This document shows, piece after piece, positions 1-6,339 of a DNA stretch of 11,316 nucleotides. Numbering within the stretch: position 1 is the first letter of the stretch; every line of letters begins with the position of its first letter. The stretch comes from CAZIHO01 sp964538875 (GTDB taxonomy: Bacteria > Pseudomonadota > Gammaproteobacteria > Chromatiales > Chromatiaceae): the NCBI GenBank assembly GCA_964538875.1, contig CAZIHO010000109.1:1-11316 (forward strand), written 5' to 3'. Below the pieces are notes generated by a model, which saw only the letters and a program-made list of their open reading frames with translations, searched no databases and was not told the DNA's origin. The position numbers and the translations under genes were made by a program.

Positions 1-189
1 CCGGAATGAGCGACGCCGGCAAAGCCATCCGGCCAGCCGGCCGATTTGGCATCCAATAGGGCTAAGGCGGGGGAGGTTGCTGGCCCCTGCGGGGGGCTGG
101 GTATGGCCATGGGTTTCAGACAGATTGCAATAAGGGCGGACTGCTGCCAAGGGTCGGTGACCGGGAAACTTTTGGGCCGCGGTTATACC
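1..189. other. Left edge, no convincing gene
   Basis: No open frame here has a convincing start, ribosome binding site or recognisable product. A 17-codon frame from ATG at 6 stops at TAG 57-59; it could be the tail of something or chance. A small GC hairpin (GCCCC at 83-87 against GGGGC at 93-97) is not followed by a T run. The segment is therefore best described as intergenic, or the far 3' flank of a gene outside the window. Confidence 0.5.
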
Positions 190-218
190 TTCAAACTTGC
201 AAGAGTAGAATGTATTAT
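190..218 (+). promoter_or_regulatory. Sigma70-type promoter of the NYN gene
   Basis: A -35 box TTCAAA (190-195, 4 of 6 to TTGACA) and a -10 box TATTAT (213-218, 5 of 6 to TATAAT) are separated by exactly 17 bases in a locally AT-rich stretch. Transcription would start near 225, giving a leader of about 50 bases before ATG 277. A second TTGACG at 241-246 has no good -10 at the right distance. Promoter strength is inferred only from the match. Confidence 0.6.
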
Positions 219-276
219 TTACCCTGCACATGCGTTAATCTTGACGTCGAATTGTAGGTAGAAAAAAGACATTATC

Positions 277-1083
277 ATGGTATCCCCGCGCCTAGTCGCA
301 AAAATAGAGTCTGAAGAACCAACTCTTCGGTTGGCGGTCCTTATTGATGCTGACAACGCACAGGCTACCGTTATTGAAGGTCTTCTTGCAGAAATAGCAC
401 GATTCGGCGAGGCAACCGTCAAGCGCATCTACGGCGACTTCACGGCACCGACAAGCTCCTCTTGGAAGAAGGTGCTGCAACGGTACGCTATCAAACCCGT
501 TCAGCAATTTGCGTATACAACGGGGAAAAATGCTACAGACAGCACTCTAATCATTGATGCGATGGACCTGCTCTACACACGAAAATTTGACGGCTTCTGT
601 CTTATTACCAGCGACAGTGATTTCACAGGTCTTGCAATGCGGCTGAGAGAGGAGGGGCTTACTGTGCTGGGCTTCGGCGAGAAGAAAACACCAGAGGCAT
701 TTCGCAATGCATGTCACAAGTTCGTCTTTACCGAAGTCCTGCGCCTAAGCACTGTCCCCGAGCCGAACGTATCGACCCAGAAAATCGATATTATGGCTAA
801 GGTCGCACCAATTCGGACAGGTGCTGATGCACCGGAACAGAAACCAGAGTTTCCAAGAGAGTTTGTCCTAACCGCACTTGAGCAGTCAAGTGACGACGCT
901 GGTTGGGCACATTTGGGCACCTTTGGGAGCTACCTCACCAAGCTGCAACCTGACTTTGACTCTCGGAATTATGGCTACAAGAAGCTTTCTGATCTCGTCA
1001 AAGCAAAAACGGAACTGTTCGTGACCGAGGAACGACTACCGCCTGGGTCATCCCAGAAGGTCTTGTACCTTCGTGCGAAATAG
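277..1083 (+). CDS. NYN-domain protein with C-terminal OST-HTH (LOTUS) domain
   Basis: 268 residues. The N-terminal part (about 18-158) is a NYN/LabA-type PIN-like fold: LIDADN at 22-27 gives acidic D24 and D26, the KNATDSTLIIDAMDLL stretch gives D88 and D94, and TSDSDF at 111-116 gives D113 and D115. These are the usual metal-binding acidic positions, so it is probably a metal-dependent endoribonuclease. Residues about 193-266 match an OST-HTH/LOTUS module (FVLTAL...W...LGTFGSYLTKLQPDFDSRNYGYKKLSDLV), thought to bind RNA; this two-domain order is a known bacterial architecture. There is no signal peptide, so it should be cytoplasmic. The ribosome binding site is weak, but the start fits the promoter and the family. 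It appears monocistronic. Its GC content is much lower than that of the downstream genes (27 of 60 bases in 301-360 against 46 of 60 in 5281-5340), suggesting transfer. The RNA target is unknown. Confidence 0.88.
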   Translation: MVSPRLVAKIESEEPTLRLAVLIDADNAQATVIEGLLAEIARFGEATVKRIYGDFTAPTSSSWKKVLQRYAIKPVQQFAYTTGKNATDSTLIIDAMDLLYTRKFDGFCLITSDSDFTGLAMRLREEGLTVLGFGEKKTPEAFRNACHKFVFTEVLRLSTVPEPNVSTQKIDIMAKVAPIRTGADAPEQKPEFPREFVLTALEQSSDDAGWAHLGTFGSYLTKLQPDFDSRNYGYKKLSDLVKAKTELFVTEERLPPGSSQKVLYLRAK

Positions 1084-1089
1084 TTTTTT
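1056..1089 (+). terminator. Weak possible terminator of the NYN gene
   Basis: GAAGGT (1056-1061) and ACCTTC (1067-1072) form a perfect 6-bp stem with a 5-base loop inside the last codons of the gene, and six T follow directly after the stop codon (1084-1089). The 11 bases between stem and T run make this non-canonical, so it is a weak call. Confidence 0.3.
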
Positions 1090-1186
1090 CACCCGGCAGT
1101 CCACACTAACGCTGTCTGAAAAAACTTACTATGTCTTAAAGCGAATATATCTCGGCAAGACATCTTCGCGTGTCCCGAAATTCTGG

Positions 1187-1223
1187 GGCGATGCTGCGTG
1201 AATGAACGTACCGGAGCATCGCC
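1187..1223. repeat. 9-bp perfect inverted repeat
   Basis: GGCGATGCT (1187-1195) and AGCATCGCC (1215-1223) are exact reverse complements around a 19-base spacer. It could be an RNA hairpin, an operator or a trace of a mobile-element end. No T run follows, so it is not a classic terminator. No second copy was noticed in the window. Confidence 0.6.
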
Positions 1224-1374
1224 TGAAAATGTCGGATGTTGGACGGCTGCATGGTTGCCTGATGTGTCTGCGATGAGCAGTGGCCCCGTCGGACAACGCT
1301 ACGCTTTTGCCCAACCAACCAACCAACCTGCTCTGATCGCCCTCTCACAATTTATGTTCCAACGCTGGCTGCGG

Positions 1375-1414
1375 CGCTGATGTTCCGGTCAGCGTCCCGC
1401 CCGGCTGGGGCGGG
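1375..1414. repeat. Two tandem hairpins upstream of iscR
   Basis: The first is CGCTGA (1375-1380) with TCAGCG (1389-1394), 8-base loop. The second is CCCGCCC (1396-1402) with GGGCGGG (1408-1414), 5-base loop. Both stems are perfect. They could end transcription arriving from the left, but no T run follows. Confidence 0.5.
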
Positions 1415-1472
1415 CCTGATGCAATATTCAAGAAATAATAAATTATTCAATAATTAAAAATATTTTTCCTTA

Positions 1473-1506
1473 ATACTTGACCACTTTTATCAGACACTGC
1501 TAAGCT
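1473..1506 (+). promoter_or_regulatory. iscR promoter with IscR Type 1-like operator
   Basis: A TTGACC -35 box lies at 1477-1482. The -10 is poor: the best candidate is TAAGCT at 1501-1506 with an 18-base spacer. The 25 bases 1473-1497 match 18 of 25 positions of the E. coli IscR Type 1 consensus as I recall it, including the ATA start, the GAC core of the left half and the TC of the right half. The site overlaps the -35, as expected for repression by [2Fe-2S]-IscR. Upstream, 1430-1468 is nearly pure A/T, including palindrome AATAAT/ATTATT (1434-1447), and could act as an UP element. The operator call is a by-eye consensus match. Confidence 0.6.
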
Positions 1507-1562
1507 ATTTCCAAGTGCAGAGCTAGGTTTTTGCCATTCCTTACAACGCGAGGATCTACGTC

Positions 1563-2036
1563 ATGAGACTTTCCACCAAGGGCCGCTACGCGGTGACCGC
1601 CATGTTGGACCTGGCGTTGCACGCCAATCAGGGTCCAGTGACCTTGGCCGATATTTCCGTGAAGCAGGGCATCTCCCTGTCCTACTTAGAACAACTCTTT
1701 ACTTCCTTGCGTAACAAGCAATTGGTGCGGGGGGTGCGGGGACCGGGCGGCGGATACTATCTGGCCCGGCCTGGCGACAAGATTTCGGTGGCGGACGTCA
1801 TTTGCGCCGTGGATGAATGGGTGGAATTCACCCGTTGTGGCGGCCGGGAAAACTGCCAGGATGGCAAGCGTTGCCTGACCCACGCCCTGTGGAACGAGCT
1901 GAGCGAGGAGATTTACCGCTTCCTGAGCGGAATCAGCCTGGCGGAGTTGGTGGAACGGGGTACCCAACGCCGGGATGCCCAGGATGCCAGCGGTTTGCTG
2001 GACGTGCTGAGCGCTCCCACCTCTAAGGCGGCTTAA
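1563..2036 (+). CDS. iscR: IscR, Rrf2-family Fe-S cluster regulator
   Basis: 157 residues, close to the 162 of E. coli IscR. The N-terminus (MRLSTKGRYAVTAMLDLAL) and the winged-helix segment (QGISLSYLEQLF, then VRGPGGGY at 58-65) match the family nearly residue for residue. Cluster ligands are all present at the E. coli positions: C92, C98, C104 and H107, so it should carry a [2Fe-2S] cluster and switch between Type 1 and Type 2 DNA sites. An extra C81 is also present. The start is supported by GAGGA at 1550-1554, 8 bases upstream. In the usual arrangement iscR leads iscS-iscU-iscA; here almost 500 bases without an isc gene follow, so it is detached from the operon or is one of two copies. 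An operator-like site in its promoter suggests autoregulation by cluster status. Confidence 0.95.
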   Translation: MRLSTKGRYAVTAMLDLALHANQGPVTLADISVKQGISLSYLEQLFTSLRNKQLVRGVRGPGGGYYLARPGDKISVADVICAVDEWVEFTRCGGRENCQDGKRCLTHALWNELSEEIYRFLSGISLAELVERGTQRRDAQDASGLLDVLSAPTSKAA

Positions 2037-2515
2037 GGAACTCTACTCCAGCCTGTCAGTCCGGGCATCCCAGTCCAGGCCGGTGGCAACTCGATGCGCC
2101 GCCCTGGTGGTTCCCCGCTGCCGATATCTTCCCTCAGCGCACGGCCCGCCGCACCACCGGATTTCCGCCCCGCTCCCTTAGGGTTGCCCGCTCCGGGTTC
2201 TGAGTGCGTTGCGGCCATTCCCCATGTTCCTTATTTAATGGGATTGGCTAGATTCCTCCTGAACCTTAGCCGGCCCGGCGCAAAACACGCGGTTTCCCAA
2301 TCCCTACCTAGACGAGCGCCATCCGGGTTTGGCTTGGGGCCAAATATGAAAAAGAGTCCAAATAAGATCAAGAAATCCAGAAATTCCGGTGGTGGGACGG
2401 GGTCTTGGTGCTAGGCACTGGGGTGCCGGGGCGCATGGAAGTTGCTTGATCTATGGGGTCTCTGTCGCTAGCCTGTAGGCTGAACTCTTACAAATTGATG
2501 ACGAGGGGAGGCAGC
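2037..2515. other. Non-coding stretch between iscR and the collagen-like gene
   Basis: No supported gene. A plus-strand open frame (2094-2414) has no ribosome binding site and ends in a short lysine-rich stretch from ATG 2346; it resembles no family I know. No good terminator follows iscR. A weak promoter candidate for the next gene is TTGATC (2446-2451), a 17-base spacer and TAGCCT (2469-2474); the small palindrome AGCCT/AGGCT (2470-2481) overlaps its -10. About 2340-2390 is locally A-rich compared with its flanks. Confidence 0.45.
2503..2510 (+). promoter_or_regulatory. Ribosome binding site fixing the collagen-like start
   Basis: GAGGGGAG at 2503-2510 sits 5 bases before ATG 2516. The open frame extends upstream to a non-ATG codon at 2453, but nothing upstream has a comparable site, so 2516 is the chosen start. 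Confidence 0.75.
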
Positions 2516-3202
2516 ATGTCGGGCAAAAAGCCAAAAAAAGTATCGTCACAGGACGCCAAAAAGTCCGGGTTGGAAGCCAAGGGGCCTGACCTCGGGGAAT
2601 TGATCGACGCGCTTTGGGACCGGGTGGCGACACTCGAGGCGCAGTTGGAAGAATTAGTGCGCCAGCCCGGCCCCGCCGGTGAGCGGGGCGCCACCGGATC
2701 CGCAGGTCCTGCCGGACCCCGGGGAGAAACGGGCGCCGCTGGTCCCACTGGGCCCATGGGACCGGCCGGTGCCCGGGGACCTGCTGGCGACACGGGTGCC
2801 GCCGGACCCCAGGGCGGGGAGGGTGCCCAGGGACCCCAAGGTCCCCAGGGCCATCCCGGACCTTCTGGTCCCATGGGTGCCCAGGGCATCAAGGGCGAAA
2901 AAGGGGAAAAAGGCGACAAGGGCGACAAGGGTGATCCTGGCGAAAAGGGGGATCAGGGCGCGCCGGGTGCCAAGGGCGACAAAGGGGATAAAGGCGACAA
3001 GGGTGACAAAGGTGACCCTGGGGTAGCTGGTCCTTCTGGTCCCCGGGGTCCCAAAGGTGAGACGGGTCCCGCCGCCGAAGTCCCGTCCGAGGCCGTGACC
3101 GGCGACGACGGGGACGGGGCATCGCCAGAAGCTGCCGATGCTGGCGACGAGGGCACCGTCGCTACCGGCGAAGAAAAAGTCAGCCGCAAGTCCAAGAAGT
3201 AG
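2516..3202 (+). CDS. Collagen-like protein with N-terminal coiled coil, no signal peptide
   Basis: 228 residues. Residues 1-22 are lysine-rich and hydrophilic. Residues 26-47 form a perfect heptad: L26, L33, L40, L47 in d and I30, V37, L44 in a, a typical trimerisation coiled coil. Collagen starts 4 residues later: 45 uninterrupted G-X-Y triplets (52-186). The first half is rich in GPx and GAx; the second is charged, with 12 Lys-Gly-Asp/Glu junctions, which in other collagens give axial salt bridges that stabilise the helix without hydroxyproline. The 42-residue tail is acidic, then ends in basic SRKSKK. No signal peptide, membrane segment or LPXTG motif is visible, so it is predicted cytoplasmic unless exported by an unusual route. 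It lies 181 bases before the kinase operon. Function is unknown; a structural or spore/cell-surface role as in Bcl or Scl proteins is only an analogy. Confidence 0.9.
   Translation: MSGKKPKKVSSQDAKKSGLEAKGPDLGELIDALWDRVATLEAQLEELVRQPGPAGERGATGSAGPAGPRGETGAAGPTGPMGPAGARGPAGDTGAAGPQGGEGAQGPQGPQGHPGPSGPMGAQGIKGEKGEKGDKGDKGDPGEKGDQGAPGAKGDKGDKGDKGDKGDPGVAGPSGPRGPKGETGPAAEVPSEAVTGDDGDGASPEAADAGDEGTVATGEEKVSRKSKK
2669..3073 (+). repeat. Collagen G-X-Y coding repeat, 45 triplets
   Basis: Every ninth-base block begins with a GGN glycine codon, giving 45 consecutive G-X-Y units. Near-identical GDK units cluster at about 2909-2937 and 2977-3015, where units differ only by synonymous GGC/GGT/GGG and GAC/GAT, AAG/AAA changes. 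Such a tract is prone to slippage or recombination in units of nine bases, so length may vary between strains. The repeat also keeps other frames open on both strands. Confidence 0.9.
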
Positions 3203-3257
3203 CCCGGCAACCGGGCTCCGGCGTCCCCCAGGGACCATCATGACGGTGGTTCCCTGG
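3201..3257 (+). terminator. Two hairpins at and after the collagen-like stop codon
   Basis: AGCCCGG (3201-3207) and CCGGGCT (3211-3217) form a perfect 7-bp stem with a 3-base loop that includes two bases of the stop codon. A second, longer hairpin pairs CCAGGGACCA (3228-3237) with TGGTTCCCTGG (3247-3257), with one bulged T. Neither is followed by a T run. They may protect the 3' end or act as a weak terminator between the collagen-like gene and the kinase operon. Confidence 0.45.
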
Positions 3258-3370
3258 AGGGATGCTCCGGTCGATGCCAGGAATGTTCCCACCCAATCCC
3301 CCTTGTCCCCTTTCCTTGGGAAAGCGCTGATTTGACCGGCGATTCCAGTTACCATCCCTTCCGGCGGATT

Positions 3371-3376
3371 GGAGGG
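3371..3376 (+). promoter_or_regulatory. Ribosome binding site of the small membrane gene
   Basis: GGAGGG at 3371-3376 lies 7 bases before ATG 3384 and rules out the upstream TTG at 3369, which precedes the site. A TTGACC at 3332-3337 could be a -35 for the operon, but no good -10 follows it. Confidence 0.6.
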
Positions 3377-3383
3377 CCAACAA

Positions 3384-3584
3384 ATGCGGCGATTCCTGCT
3401 TGCCCGGCGGCGCTTGGCCGCCCTGTTTCTGGTCGGCGTTCTACTATTGTTCTCGCCCTTGGCCGCCCTAGTTGACCGGCAGGGCGACTGGCTCGGGATT
3501 CCCGCGCCCTTTCTGTATTTGTTCGGCGCCTGGACCCTGTTGATTGGGTTGGCGGCTTGGATCGTCGAAGGGCGGGATCAGTGA
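3384..3584 (+). CDS. Small two-helix membrane protein coupled to the sensor kinase
   Basis: 66 residues. An arginine-rich start (MRRFLLARRR) is followed by two hydrophobic helices at about 11-30 and 41-61, joined by a short loop (DRQGDWLGIPAP), with an acidic tail (EGRDQ). The positive N-terminus predicts both ends in the cytoplasm. The stop codon (3582-3584) overlaps the ribosome binding site of the kinase gene, and the gap is only 10 bases, so the two are probably translationally coupled. Short membrane genes in this position are known upstream of CbrA-type symporter kinases (called cbrX in Pseudomonas) and upstream of ActP-type symporters (DUF4212); I cannot tell by eye which family applies. 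A likely role is assembly with, or tuning of, the symporter domain. Confidence 0.75.
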   Translation: MRRFLLARRRLAALFLVGVLLLFSPLAALVDRQGDWLGIPAPFLYLFGAWTLLIGLAAWIVEGRDQ

Positions 3585-3588
3585 GGGG
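3583..3588 (+). promoter_or_regulatory. Kinase ribosome binding site overlapping the upstream stop
   Basis: GAGGGG (3583-3588) begins within the TGA of the small membrane gene and is 6 bases before ATG 3595. This arrangement decides the kinase start and implies that ribosomes ending the first gene open the second. Confidence 0.7.
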
Positions 3589-3594
3589 CGGTCC

Positions 3595-6339
3595 ATGCTG
3601 AGCCTACCCCTGATTCTGAGCGTTTCCTTTCTCTATCTGGGCCTGTTGTTCGCCATCGCCTATTGGGGGGATCGACGCGCCGACCAGGGGCGTTCCGTCA
3701 TCACCCGGCCCACGGTTTATGCCCTGTCCCTGGCGGTTTATTGCACCGCCTGGACCTATTACGGCAGCGTGGGCCGGGCTGCCAGCGGCGGCTTGGGCTT
3801 CTTGACCATCTACCTGGGTCCCACCCTGATCGTGACCCTGTGGGGTTCCTTGCTGCTCAAGATGGTGCGGGTCAGCAAGATCCAGCGCATCACCTCCATC
3901 GCTGACTTTATCGCCTCCCGCTATGGTAAGAGTTACCTGTTGGGCGGGCTGGTAACTCTGATCGCGGTGGTCGGTGTGGTGCCCTACATTGCCCTGCAAC
4001 TCAAGGCGGTGTCGGAAAGCTTCACCATTCTGCGGAATTATCCCCAACTGACCACGCCGGATTCCCTGGCGCACATGCCCCTGTGGCATGACACCGCTTT
4101 TTTCGTGGCCCTGTTGCTGGCCCTGTTCACCATCCTGTTCGGCACCCGGCACCTGGACGCCAGCGAGCGCCACGAAGGCATGGTGGCGGCCATCGCCTTT
4201 GAATCGGTGGTCAAACTGGTGGCGTTCGTGGCGGTGGGTCTATTCGTCACCTTCGGACTTTACACCGGTTTTGCGGACGAAATGGCCCAGGCCCGGGAGC
4301 AGATCCCTACCCTGCATATATCCCCCACCGGCAGCTATGAGAACTGGTTTTCCCTGTCCTTGCTGGCGGCCTTGGCGGTCATGATGTTGCCCCGCCAATT
4401 CCAGGTGGCGGTGGTGGAAATCAGTGACGAGAGCCACCTGCGCCGGGCCCTGTGGTTGTTCCCCCTCTATTTGTTATTGATCAACCTGTTCGTGGTGCCC
4501 ATCGCCATCGCCGGCCGCTTGGCGTTTCCAGACGGCGGCGTCAACGCGGATACCTACGTGCTGACTTTGCCCATGTTCTACCAGCAGCCGTGGCTGGCCC
4601 TGCTGGTCTTCATCGGCGGGCTGTCGGCGGCTACCGGCATGGTGATCGTGGAGACCATCGCCCTGTCTACCATGGTGTGCAACGACCTGGTCATGCCCGG
4701 CCTGCTGCAACGCTGGCAACGCTTGCCAGCGGGGTTGGACCCCAGCCGCTTGCTGCTTGGCATTCGCCGGGGCGCGATCCTGGCCATCCTGTTGCTGGGC
4801 TACCTCTATTACCGCCTGGCCGGGGGCGCCTATGCCCTGGTGAGCATCGGACTCATCAGTTTCGCAGCCGTGGCCCAGTTCGCGCCGGCCCTGATCGGTG
4901 GCCTGTATTGGCGCGGGGGTACCCGGGAGGGGGCGTTCGCGGGCTTGCTGACCGGTTTCCTGGTGTGGCTCTACACCCTGTTACTGCCCTCGTTCGCCAA
5001 GTCCGGGTGGCTGCCCGAGAGCTTCCTGGATCCGGGTCCCTTTGGCTGGACCCTGCTGAAACCCCAGGCCCTGCTGGGTCTGGCCGGTCTGGATGAAATC
5101 ACCCATTGTTTGTTCTGGAGCCTGTCCTGCAACCTGGGTGCCTACCTGGTGGTGTCCCTGTGGCGGGTGCCCAACGCCGAGGAAATGGCCCAGGCGGTAG
5201 CGTTCGTGGACGCTCTGAAGAACGAACGGCCCACTGGCCGGGGCCTCTGGCGGGGTCATGCGGAGTTGGCGGAATTGGTGGAGCTGGCGGAGCGCTTCCT
5301 GGGCCGAGAGCGGGCGCGCCGGGCCTTCCAGTCCTTGGCCAAGGAGCGGGGCGTCAAGCAAATCAAACAATTGCCACCGGACGCAGAAACCGTCCATTTT
5401 GCGGAACTGCTGTTGGCCGGTGCCATTGGCAGCGCCTCGGCCCGGGTTCTGGTGGGTTCGGTGGCCACCGAAGAACCCCTGGGGCTCGACGAGGTCCTGC
5501 ACATCCTGGACGAGGCGTCCCAAATCCGCGCCTACAGCGCCGAGTTGGAGCAAAAATCCCGGGCCCTGGAGGAAGCCACCTCCGAACTACGGGCCGCCAA
5601 CCTGCGCTTGCAGGAACTGGATCGCCTCAAGGATGACTTCATGTCGTCCGTGACCCACGAGTTACGCACCCCCTTGGCGTCGATCCGGGCCTTCTCAGAG
5701 ATCCTGCACGAAGATCCGGATCTGGACGTGGAACAGCGCCAGCATTTTCTGGGCATCGTGGTGAGCGAGACCGAGCGCCTGACCCGGCTGGTCAACCAGG
5801 TGCTGGATTTGGCCAAGATCGAATCCGGCCACGGGGTTTGGCAAACGGAGCGCCTGGATTTGGCGGAAGTGACCCGCCATGCGGTGGAAGCCATCAGTCA
5901 GTTGTTGCACGACAAGGGCGTCGGCATCAATATCGACTTGGCGGGCGTGGAGGCGCCGGTGCTGGGGGACCGGGACCGGCTCATGCAGGTGTTGGTCAAT
6001 CTGCTGTCCAACGCCGTCAAGTTCGCCCCGGCGGACCAGGGACAGGTTGGGGTACTGCTGGTTGAGGAAGGGGAGGGCTTTCGTGTCAGCGTGAGCGACA
6101 ACGGCCCCGGCATTCCCGCCGAGGAGCAGCCCTTGATTTTCGAGAAATTCCGCCAGGGAACGGGCGGGCGCAATAAGCCGGTGGGCACTGGATTGGGATT
6201 GCCCATCAGCCGTCAGATCGTGGAACACTTTGGCGGACGCGTTGGGGTCACCAGCGAGCCTGGCAAGGGGGCTACCTTTTACTTTACCTTGCCTCGGGCG
6301 GCCGCCGGGGATCCGGATCAAACAGAGGTTGAATCATGA
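3595..6339 (+). CDS. Sodium:solute symporter/STAC/sensor histidine kinase fusion
   Basis: 914 residues from ATG 3595. Residues about 1-526 are a multi-helix SSF (PutP-like) sodium:solute symporter. About 553-630 fits STAC, the cytoplasmic linker found between SSF and kinase parts (ERFLGRERARRAFQ, then AELLLAGAIGSASARVLVG). A coiled coil (about 640-680) leads to the HisKA domain with phospho-acceptor H688 in THELRTPLA. The ATPase domain has the N box (N802, N806), G1 box DNGPGIP (835-841), F box IFEKFRQ and G2 box GTGLGLP (864-870), so the kinase looks active. No PAS domain is visible between STAC and HisKA, unlike CbrA of Pseudomonas. It probably senses a solute through transport or occupancy; the substrate (an amino acid or small organic acid by family precedent) cannot be read from the sequence. 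The next gene starts inside its stop codon, so the receiver is the obvious partner. Confidence 0.92.
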   Translation: MLSLPLILSVSFLYLGLLFAIAYWGDRRADQGRSVITRPTVYALSLAVYCTAWTYYGSVGRAASGGLGFLTIYLGPTLIVTLWGSLLLKMVRVSKIQRITSIADFIASRYGKSYLLGGLVTLIAVVGVVPYIALQLKAVSESFTILRNYPQLTTPDSLAHMPLWHDTAFFVALLLALFTILFGTRHLDASERHEGMVAAIAFESVVKLVAFVAVGLFVTFGLYTGFADEMAQAREQIPTLHISPTGSYENWFSLSLLAALAVMMLPRQFQVAVVEISDESHLRRALWLFPLYLLLINLFVVPIAIAGRLAFPDGGVNADTYVLTLPMFYQQPWLALLVFIGGLSAATGMVIVETIALSTMVCNDLVMPGLLQRWQRLPAGLDPSRLLLGIRRGAILAILLLGYLYYRLAGGAYALVSIGLISFAAVAQFAPALIGGLYWRGGTREGAFAGLLTGFLVWLYTLLLPSFAKSGWLPESFLDPGPFGWTLLKPQALLGLAGLDEITHCLFWSLSCNLGAYLVVSLWRVPNAEEMAQAVAFVDALKNERPTGRGLWRGHAELAELVELAERFLGRERARRAFQSLAKERGVKQIKQLPPDAETVHFAELLLAGAIGSASARVLVGSVATEEPLGLDEVLHILDEASQIRAYSAELEQKSRALEEATSELRAANLRLQELDRLKDDFMSSVTHELRTPLASIRAFSEILHEDPDLDVEQRQHFLGIVVSETERLTRLVNQVLDLAKIESGHGVWQTERLDLAEVTRHAVEAISQLLHDKGVGINIDLAGVEAPVLGDRDRLMQVLVNLLSNAVKFAPADQGQVGVLLVEEGEGFRVSVSDNGPGIPAEEQPLIFEKFRQGTGGRNKPVGTGLGLPISRQIVEHFGGRVGVTSEPGKGATFYFTLPRAAAGDPDQTEVES

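Larger units (their letters stand above)
1090..1430. other. Non-coding stretch with inverted repeats
   Basis: No supported gene. The stretch holds a 9-bp perfect inverted repeat (1187-1195 and 1215-1223), a CCAA tetranucleotide run (1311-1328, 4.5 units), and two adjacent hairpins just before the AT-rich iscR promoter region. Short open frames on both strands have no ribosome binding site and no recognisable product. Its composition is intermediate between the NYN gene and the high-GC genes. Confidence 0.5.

Noticed and set aside
1311..1328. CCAA tetranucleotide run as a phase-variation switch
   Set aside because: Only 4.5 units, and it is not within a gene or between promoter boxes that I can identify.
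1129..1348. Minus-strand frames suggesting a transposase remnant
   Set aside because: Peptides show no transposase motif such as DDE, and no terminal repeats or target duplications were found.
1396..1414. Strong rho-independent terminator upstream of iscR
   Set aside because: The stem is perfect, but no T run follows it; listed only as a hairpin.
1464..1472. IscR Type 2 half-site (TTTTCCTTA)
   Set aside because: The left half fits, but the required right half with GG does not appear at the correct spacing.
2094..2414. 106-codon plus-strand frame between iscR and the collagen-like gene
   Set aside because: No ribosome binding site, proline-rich low-complexity start from GC-rich sequence, no recognisable domain.
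2654..3355. Long minus-strand open frame opposite the collagen-like gene
   Set aside because: It is a by-product of the G-X-Y codon repeat, which removes stops on the other strand; it has no ribosome binding site and its low-complexity peptide mirrors the repeat.
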